A stretch of 16,577 nucleotides of DNA from Streptomyces sp. NRRL S-350 (lineage in GTDB: Bacteria; Actinomycetota; Actinomycetes; Streptomycetales; Streptomycetaceae). Position numbers and translations under genes: made by a program. A model generated the notes under the pieces. The model was not told where the DNA came from. It searched no databases and was given only the letters and a program-made list of their open reading frames with translations. The DNA lies in contig NZ_JOHO01000096.1 of the NCBI RefSeq assembly GCF_000719705.1, positions 1-16,577 on the forward strand, given 5' to 3'. The first letter of the stretch is position 1. Each line of letters starts with the position of its first letter. Below are positions 12,948 to 16,577 of this stretch, one piece after another.

Positions 12948-13898
12948 CTTGCTGAGCCAGGCGGTGGCGTTGAGGGCGAGGGCGGCGTCGGTGCCGGCCG
13001 GGTCGTCCCAGCCGTCGAAGAGGGTGTTGCCGGACTGGCCGGTGCCGTCGTCGATCGGGGAGCTGTCGCCCCAGATGGCGACCCGGCCGGAGCCGAAGGT
13101 GCTGGTGACGAAGAAGGCGCCGGTGTTGCCGCTGTTGCCGGTCCGGTAGACCAGGCCCTTGACCGAGGGGTTGTCGGCGGGCTTGAGGGTGAAGGTGGTG
13201 CCGTTGCGCAGGATGGAGCCGGTGACGGTGCCGAAGGGGCCGTTCAGGACGGGGTCGGTGGCGTCGTTGACCGCGCGCGGGTTGTCGGTGGTGATGTTGA
13301 GCAGGTCGACGGAGAAGCCGAAGGGGTCGTTGTTGTTCACCCCGTTGTTGGTCAGCAGGTCGTTGATGATCTTCGGCGAGTCCCAGCCGTCGTTGTTGCG
13401 GTCGCTGTTGACGTGGTCGGAGACCAGGAAGAGTCCGCCGCCGTTCTGGACGAACCGCATGACCGCGGACTTCTCGCTCGCGCTCAGCCGGATGTTCGGC
13501 TCCGGGATGACGAAGGTGTCGAAGTTGGCGAGGTCGAGCGCGCCGCCGGTGCCGTAGGTGATGGTGGAACCGGACGGCAGGGTCTTGAGGCTGTACTGGC
13601 CGGTCTTCTGCAGGGCGACGCCCCAGGCGGACAGTGCGCCGGTCCAGCTCTTCTCGGTGGTGGGGCTGGGGTTCTGGGCCAGCGGGTCGGGCTGGCTGGT
13701 GCTGATGATCCAGTCGGCGTTGCCGGCGGTCTCGGCCTTGCTGTTGTCGAACAGCACCCGGTGCGGGGTGGTGGTGAGGGCGGTCGTCGCGGTGGGGGCG
13801 GCGGGGGCGGCGGTGGCGGGCGGGGCGAGGGTGGTGAGGCCGGCCGCGAGCAGCGTCGCGCCGGAGAGAGCTGCGAGGGTTCGGATGCGGATCGTCAT
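12942..13898 (-). CDS. Secreted GATase-like (DUF4350-type) protein
   Basis: A 318-residue exported protein. Residues 1-30 are a signal peptide: basic RIR start, hydrophobic LAALSGATLLAAGL, and a cleavage-type ATA at 28-30. The mature part begins with V48-L-F-D-N-S-K-A-E, passes through FDTFVIPEPNIRLSASEKSA (126-145) and then F149-V-Q-N-GGG-LFLVSDH162, the pattern of glutamine-amidotransferase-like domains such as DUF4350, without an evident catalytic cysteine. It then has an EF-hand-like stretch D166-R-N-N-D-G-W-D173 that may bind calcium, and ends with GRVAIWGDSSPIDDG. ATG 13898 has GGAGG eight bases upstream. The role is unknown; extracellular binding or an inactive-enzyme function is an inference. 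It is divergent from the nickel/cobalt permease. Confidence 0.8.
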   Translation of the reverse strand: MTIRIRTLAALSGATLLAAGLTTLAPPATAAPAAPTATTALTTTPHRVLFDNSKAETAGNADWIISTSQPDPLAQNPSPTTEKSWTGALSAWGVALQKTGQYSLKTLPSGSTITYGTGGALDLANFDTFVIPEPNIRLSASEKSAVMRFVQNGGGLFLVSDHVNSDRNNDGWDSPKIINDLLTNNGVNNNDPFGFSVDLLNITTDNPRAVNDATDPVLNGPFGTVTGSILRNGTTFTLKPADNPSVKGLVYRTGNSGNTGAFFVTSTFGSGRVAIWGDSSPIDDGTGQSGNTLFDGWDDPAGTDAALALNATAWLSKA

Positions 13899-13944
13899 GT
13901 GCCGTTCCTCCGTGGGGAGTCGAGGTGTTCGGCGCCCGAGTTTT

Positions 13945-13979
13945 CGCGCGTAGAACGGGAGTATCCGCGCGTAGAGCGG
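13945..13979 (-). promoter_or_regulatory. Direct repeats in the secreted-protein promoter region
   Basis: CGCGCGTAGAACGG (13945-13958) and CGCGCGTAGAGCGG (13966-13979) differ at one base and start 21 bases apart, two helix turns. They lie 47-81 bases upstream of the reverse-strand secreted-protein start. This suits an activator or repressor dimer pair; the regulator is unknown. Confidence 0.4.
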
Positions 13980-14056
13980 CCGGAGGAAGTCCCGGGAGGT
14001 TACGAAGCCCTGTACGGGTCGTGGTGATCTCGGGGTGGTCGGAGACCGGTCCGTAA

Positions 14057-14073
14057 TTGCGCATGACTTGCAA
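14057..14073 (+). promoter_or_regulatory. Candidate Nur operator upstream of the NiCoT gene
   Basis: TTGCGC-ATGAC-TTGCAA (14057-14073) matches the Streptomyces Nur box pattern as I recall it (tTGCaa-N5-ttGCAA): the right half is perfect and the left half four of six. It sits 61 bases before the permease ATG. ACTTGCAAGT (14066-14075) is also a perfect palindrome. Nur is the nickel-responsive Fur-family repressor, so the placement makes biological sense. Confidence 0.5.
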
Positions 14074-14133
14074 GTACGAGCGCGGAAGCGGAAAGATGGC
14101 CCAGCTCCGCCCGCTCGCCGAAAGGACCCCTCG

Positions 14134-15267
14134 ATGACCGCCCCTCGCTGGCGCGACCGGCTCACCCGTGAGGAGTGGATCCGCCTGGCCGGAATGGGCG
14201 GGTTCGTCCTCGCGCTGCACGTCGTCGGCTGGTTCACCCTGCTCGCACTCGTCGCACCCGAGCACTACACCGTCGGCGGCCAGGTGTTCGGCGCCGGCAT
14301 GGGCCTGACCGCCTACACCCTCGGCATGCGGCACGCCTTCGACGCCGACCACATCGCCGCCATCGACAACACCACCCGCAAGCTGATGGGCCAGGGCAAG
14401 CGGCCGCTGTCCGTCGGCTTCTGGTTCTCGCTCGGGCACTCCTCGATCGTCTTCGGCCTCTGCGCGCTGCTGGCCTTCGGCATCCGCTCGCTCGCCGGCC
14501 AGGTGGAGTCCGACGACTCGACGCTGCACGAGATGACCGGCCTGATCGGCGTCACCGTCTCCGGCACCTTCCTGCTGCTCCTCGGCCTGATCAACCTGGG
14601 CGCCTTCAACGGCATCCTCAAGGTCTTCCGCCGGATGCGCGTGGGCGAGTACGACGAGGCCGAGCTGGAGCGCCAGTTGGAGCGGCGCGGGCTGATGAAC
14701 CGCATCCTCGGCCGGGTCACCAGGGCCGTCACCAAGCCGTGGCACATGTATCCGGTGGGCCTGCTGTTCGGCCTGGGCTTCGACACCGCCACCGAGGTGT
14801 CCCTGCTGGTGCTGGCGGGCGGCGCGGCGGCCTTCTCGCTGCCCTGGTACGCGCTGCTCACGCTGCCGATCCTGTTCGCGGCCGGGATGAGCCTGCTGGA
14901 CACCATCGACGGCTCGTTCATGAACTTCGCGTACGAGTGGGCCTTCTCCAAGCCGGTCCGCAAGATCTACTACAACCTGACCGTCACCGGGCTGTCGGTG
15001 CTGGTCGCGCTGGTCATCGGCTCGATCGAGCTGATCGGCCTGCTCGGCGAGAAGCTGGACATCACCAGCGGGCCGATCGCCTGGATCGGCGGGCTGGACC
15101 TCAACTTCGTCGGCTACGCGATCGTCGGGCTGTTCGTGCTCACCTGGGCCGCGGCGATCGCCTTCTGGAAGTTCGGCAACGTCGAGGAGAAGTGGTCGGC
15201 CGGACTGGCCACCGGCTCCGCCTCGGCGGCCGCCGCCACCGCCTCGGCCGTCGCCAAGCCGGAGTAG
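14134..15267 (+). CDS. Nickel/cobalt permease, NiCoT (HoxN/HupN/NixA) family
   Basis: A 377-residue multi-pass membrane permease that imports Ni2+ and/or Co2+ without ATP. The family signatures are all present: R66-H-A-F-D-A-D-H-I74 (HX4DH, H67/D72/H73) in the second membrane helix, FSLGHSSIV (98-106), LGFDTATEV (214-222), and GMSLLDTIDGSFMNFAY (251-267). About eight hydrophobic helices can be counted, with a charged cytoplasmic loop at about 165-203. The last 25 residues are Ala/Ser-rich and probably disordered. ATG 14134 has GAAAGGA seven bases upstream. The gene stands alone, divergent from the secreted-protein gene, and ends at a strong terminator. Imported metal could serve Ni-SOD, urease, hydrogenase or cobalamin; none of these is in the window. 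Confidence 0.95.
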   Translation: MTAPRWRDRLTREEWIRLAGMGGFVLALHVVGWFTLLALVAPEHYTVGGQVFGAGMGLTAYTLGMRHAFDADHIAAIDNTTRKLMGQGKRPLSVGFWFSLGHSSIVFGLCALLAFGIRSLAGQVESDDSTLHEMTGLIGVTVSGTFLLLLGLINLGAFNGILKVFRRMRVGEYDEAELERQLERRGLMNRILGRVTRAVTKPWHMYPVGLLFGLGFDTATEVSLLVLAGGAAAFSLPWYALLTLPILFAAGMSLLDTIDGSFMNFAYEWAFSKPVRKIYYNLTVTGLSVLVALVIGSIELIGLLGEKLDITSGPIAWIGGLDLNFVGYAIVGLFVLTWAAAIAFWKFGNVEEKWSAGLATGSASAAAATASAVAKPE

Positions 15268-15279
15268 CGCACGGACGGA

Positions 15280-15321
15280 CCGAGGGGGCCGGTGACCGGG
15301 GCCGGTCACCGGCCCCCTCGG
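15280..15321. terminator. 18-bp-stem bidirectional terminator
   Basis: CCGAGGGGGCCGGTGACC (15280-15297) is perfectly complementary to 15304-15321 with a six-base loop. It lies between the convergent permease (stop 15267) and lipase (stop 15343), 12 and 21 bases from their ends, and is followed by GGGCTTTCC on the forward side. It should stop transcription from both directions. Confidence 0.9.
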
Positions 15322-15342
15322 GGCTTTCCGGCCTGGCGCGCC

Positions 15343-16281
15343 CTACTTCAGCGCGGCGAGCACCGCGGCCGCCATCACCTTCTCGCCGGTCGCGTTCGGG
15401 TGGAACGGCACGGCGGGCGAGCCGGGCAGCGCGCCCTCGATCCAGCGGTCGTCCGAGCAGACGTCGTGTCCGAGGGTCGGCGTGGCGGTGTCGACGTACG
15501 TCGCGCCGCCCGCGGCCGCGGTGGACCTGAGCGCGGCGTTCAGCTCGTCGAGCACGCCGTGCATGTACTCGACGTCGCCGGGGGTGACGGGCTGGCGCAG
15601 CACGCAGGACGAGCCGTCGGCGGGCAGCACGGACGGGTAGCCGACCAGCAGCACCTTGGCCTTGGGGGCCTTGCGGTGGATGCGTTGGAGGGTGTCGGCG
15701 AGCTGCGGGGCGATGCCGGTGGTGATCCGCTCCGCCAGGTCGTCGTTGCCGTACTGCCAGGACCACGTCCTCCAGTCCCAGTAGCCGTGGTGGTAGACGT
15801 CCTTGCACGGTGTGCCGAGCGGGTTGACGACGGCGCCGGCGATGCAGGTGGCGACCAGTTCGCCGAGTCCGAGGTCGCTGGCCGCGAGGTCGTTGCCGCC
15901 GATTCCGAGGGTGACCAGGTCGGTGTCGGGGGTCAGCGCGTCCAGCTGGGGGTCGTTGACCTTGATGAAGGCGTCGTACTGGGGCTGGGTCATCGCCTTG
16001 ACCTTCGCGGCGGCGCAGGTGACGTCGGTGTACGCGCCGGCCTTGAGGGCGGCGGCCACCAGGTGGCCGTAGTTGTGGTCGGAGCGCAGGCACAGGCCGG
16101 CCGACTGGCCGGGCACGCCGGCGCCTGCGGCGTAGGAGTCGCCGAGTGCCACGTAGTGCTTCGGGGCGGGGGTGGCGGCCTGGGCGCCGGTGGAGGTGAG
16201 TGCGAGGGCGGCGCCGAGGGCGACCGCGGCCAGGGCGGTGGAATTCCGGAGGTGCCGGGGTTTCCGGGCAGGGCGGAGCAC
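15343..16281 (-). CDS. Secreted SGNH/GDSL-family lipase/esterase
   Basis: A 312-residue exported hydrolase. A signal peptide covers about residues 1-36 (RPARKPRH basic start, ALAAVALGAALALTS, AQA cleavage region). Block I, V45-A-L-G-D-S49-Y, carries the nucleophile; G128-G-N130-D is the block III oxyanion element; H294-P-N-A-T-G is block V with the catalytic histidine. There is no Asp three residues before that His, so a Ser-His dyad supported by a backbone carbonyl is likely, as in the Streptomyces scabies-type esterase. Six or more cysteines suggest disulfides. GTG 16281 is chosen because AGGAGG lies four bases upstream; the frame extends to 16335 but without a ribosome site. It probably hydrolyses lipid or polymer esters outside the cell. 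Confidence 0.92.
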   Translation of the reverse strand: MLRPARKPRHLRNSTALAAVALGAALALTSTGAQAATPAPKHYVALGDSYAAGAGVPGQSAGLCLRSDHNYGHLVAAALKAGAYTDVTCAAAKVKAMTQPQYDAFIKVNDPQLDALTPDTDLVTLGIGGNDLAASDLGLGELVATCIAGAVVNPLGTPCKDVYHHGYWDWRTWSWQYGNDDLAERITTGIAPQLADTLQRIHRKAPKAKVLLVGYPSVLPADGSSCVLRQPVTPGDVEYMHGVLDELNAALRSTAAAGGATYVDTATPTLGHDVCSDDRWIEGALPGSPAVPFHPNATGEKVMAAAVLAALK

Positions 16282-16528
16282 GGTTCCTCCTGGGGGAGAG
16301 AAACGACGGGTGGGGGTCGTGCGGAGCCGGGCCACAGCTACTCGCAGGTAAGTTACTGCCAGGTTTCGTGGCCGTCCATGGTTTGCGCGGAAATTGCCGA
16401 AATCCCGTCAGATGCGCCGCCGATGGCATTTCGCATTTCGCTCCACCGTGTATCGGAGGTGTTTCCGAAACGCCGTGGAGCGGAATTCGTGAACGCGCTT
16501 GTCACCGCACCAGGCCGCTGCCGAGGTC
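16282..16528 (-). promoter_or_regulatory. Upstream region of the lipase gene, to the genomic end
   Basis: This gene-free stretch of 247 bases leads to the end of true genomic sequence. It holds the direct repeat TACTCGCAGGT (16339-16349) and TACTGCCAGGT (16354-16364), nine of eleven bases alike and 15 bases apart, 58-83 bases before the lipase start. It also holds a nested dyad: CGCTCCAC (16439-16446) with GTGGAGCG (16475-16482), enclosing GTTTC-C-GAAAC (16461-16471). It is less GC-rich than the coding regions. I see no gene in it, though an upstream gene could begin beyond the break. Confidence 0.45.
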
Positions 16529-16577
16529 CTGTCTCTTATACACATCTGACGCTGCCGACGAAGAGGATAGTGTAGAT
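16529..16577 (+). other. Illumina Nextera adapter and i5 index (not genomic)
   Basis: From 16529 the sequence is the Tn5 mosaic end CTGTCTCTTATACACATCT, followed by GACGCTGCCGACGA (to 16561), the reverse complement of the Nextera read-1 adapter. AGAGGATA (16562-16569) is the reverse complement of TATCCTCT, an index I recall as S503/N503. GTGTAGAT (16570-16577) begins the P5 flow-cell sequence. The order is exactly that of a read running through a short insert, so this is adapter left in the assembly. Confidence 0.98.

Noticed and set aside
11421..14027. An 868-codon forward frame, Gly/Val-rich
   Set aside because: It is antisense to the CocE-type and secreted-protein genes, both of which have clear motifs and ribosome sites. 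Poly-Gly stretches reflect GC-rich repeats.
13899..14133. Cobalamin or NiCo riboswitch before the permease
   Set aside because: No B12-box-like sequence and no NiCo four-way helix pattern could be traced. A protein operator explains the region better.
10813..15309. A 1498-codon reverse-strand open frame
   Set aside because: It lies antisense to the permease and out of frame with the CocE-type and secreted-protein genes. The composition (RRPRR, GRPA runs) is that of a shadow frame.
16339..16364. PHO box upstream of the lipase
   Set aside because: The direct repeats have about the right length for a PHO box unit, but the sequence (ACCTGSSAGTA on the reverse strand) lacks the GTTCACC core and the spacing is 15 rather than 11.
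15292..16575. A forward frame running to the contig end
   Set aside because: It is antisense to the GDSL lipase, and its last residues are translated from the sequencing adapter.

Overview
The window looks like part of a draft contig from a Streptomyces-type actinomycete (Streptomyces, Kitasatospora or a relative). It is very GC-rich, has strong third-position G/C bias, uses GTG starts and GGAGG-type ribosome sites, and carries typical families: XRE/MmyB and LysR regulators, CocE/NonD hydrolase, secreted GDSL lipase and a WXG-type secretion target. The last 49 bases (16529-16577) are not genomic: they match an Illumina Nextera adapter with an index, so the chromosome ends at 16528.

Layout. 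(1) 1-40 is the tail of an upstream gene, followed by a hairpin terminator. (2) 288-3619 is a tight three-gene forward operon: a small type VII secretion (ESX)-like substrate with a YxxxE tail signal, a 738-residue protein with a WxG helical hairpin, and a membrane-anchored protein. (3) 3650-3862 is a HAD phosphatase remnant. (4) 3850-7147 holds two divergent regulator/short-chain-dehydrogenase pairs in mirror image (SDR, XRE regulator, LysR regulator, SDR); the regulators overlap tail to tail. (5) 7267-9020 is an aminoglycoside-phosphotransferase-fold kinase and an unrecognised reverse-strand gene that overlap inside an 18-bp tandem repeat. (6) 9157-10808 is an alpha/beta hydrolase preceded by a 17-codon leader ORF and switchable RNA hairpins, then an aspartate/glutamate racemase with an apparently leaderless AT-rich promoter. 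(7) 10863-13898 is a CocE/NonD-type hydrolase and a secreted GATase-like protein, both reverse. (8) 14134-15267 is a NiCoT nickel/cobalt permease with a candidate Nur operator. (9) 15343-16281 is a secreted SGNH/GDSL lipase sharing an 18-bp-stem terminator with the permease.

Most genes are separate accessory transcription units and do not form one pathway; the exceptions are the secretion operon and the two regulator/SDR pairs. The observations I would follow first are: the leader-peptide/three-segment RNA switch ahead of the hydrolase at 9157-9924; loss of the nucleophilic serine in both alpha/beta hydrolases (Asn in one, Gly in the other); and short tandem repeats with periods that are multiples of three at the stop codons of three reverse-strand genes. 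No tRNA, rRNA, CRISPR array, insertion sequence or phage gene was seen, and no stretch over 300 bases lacks a gene.
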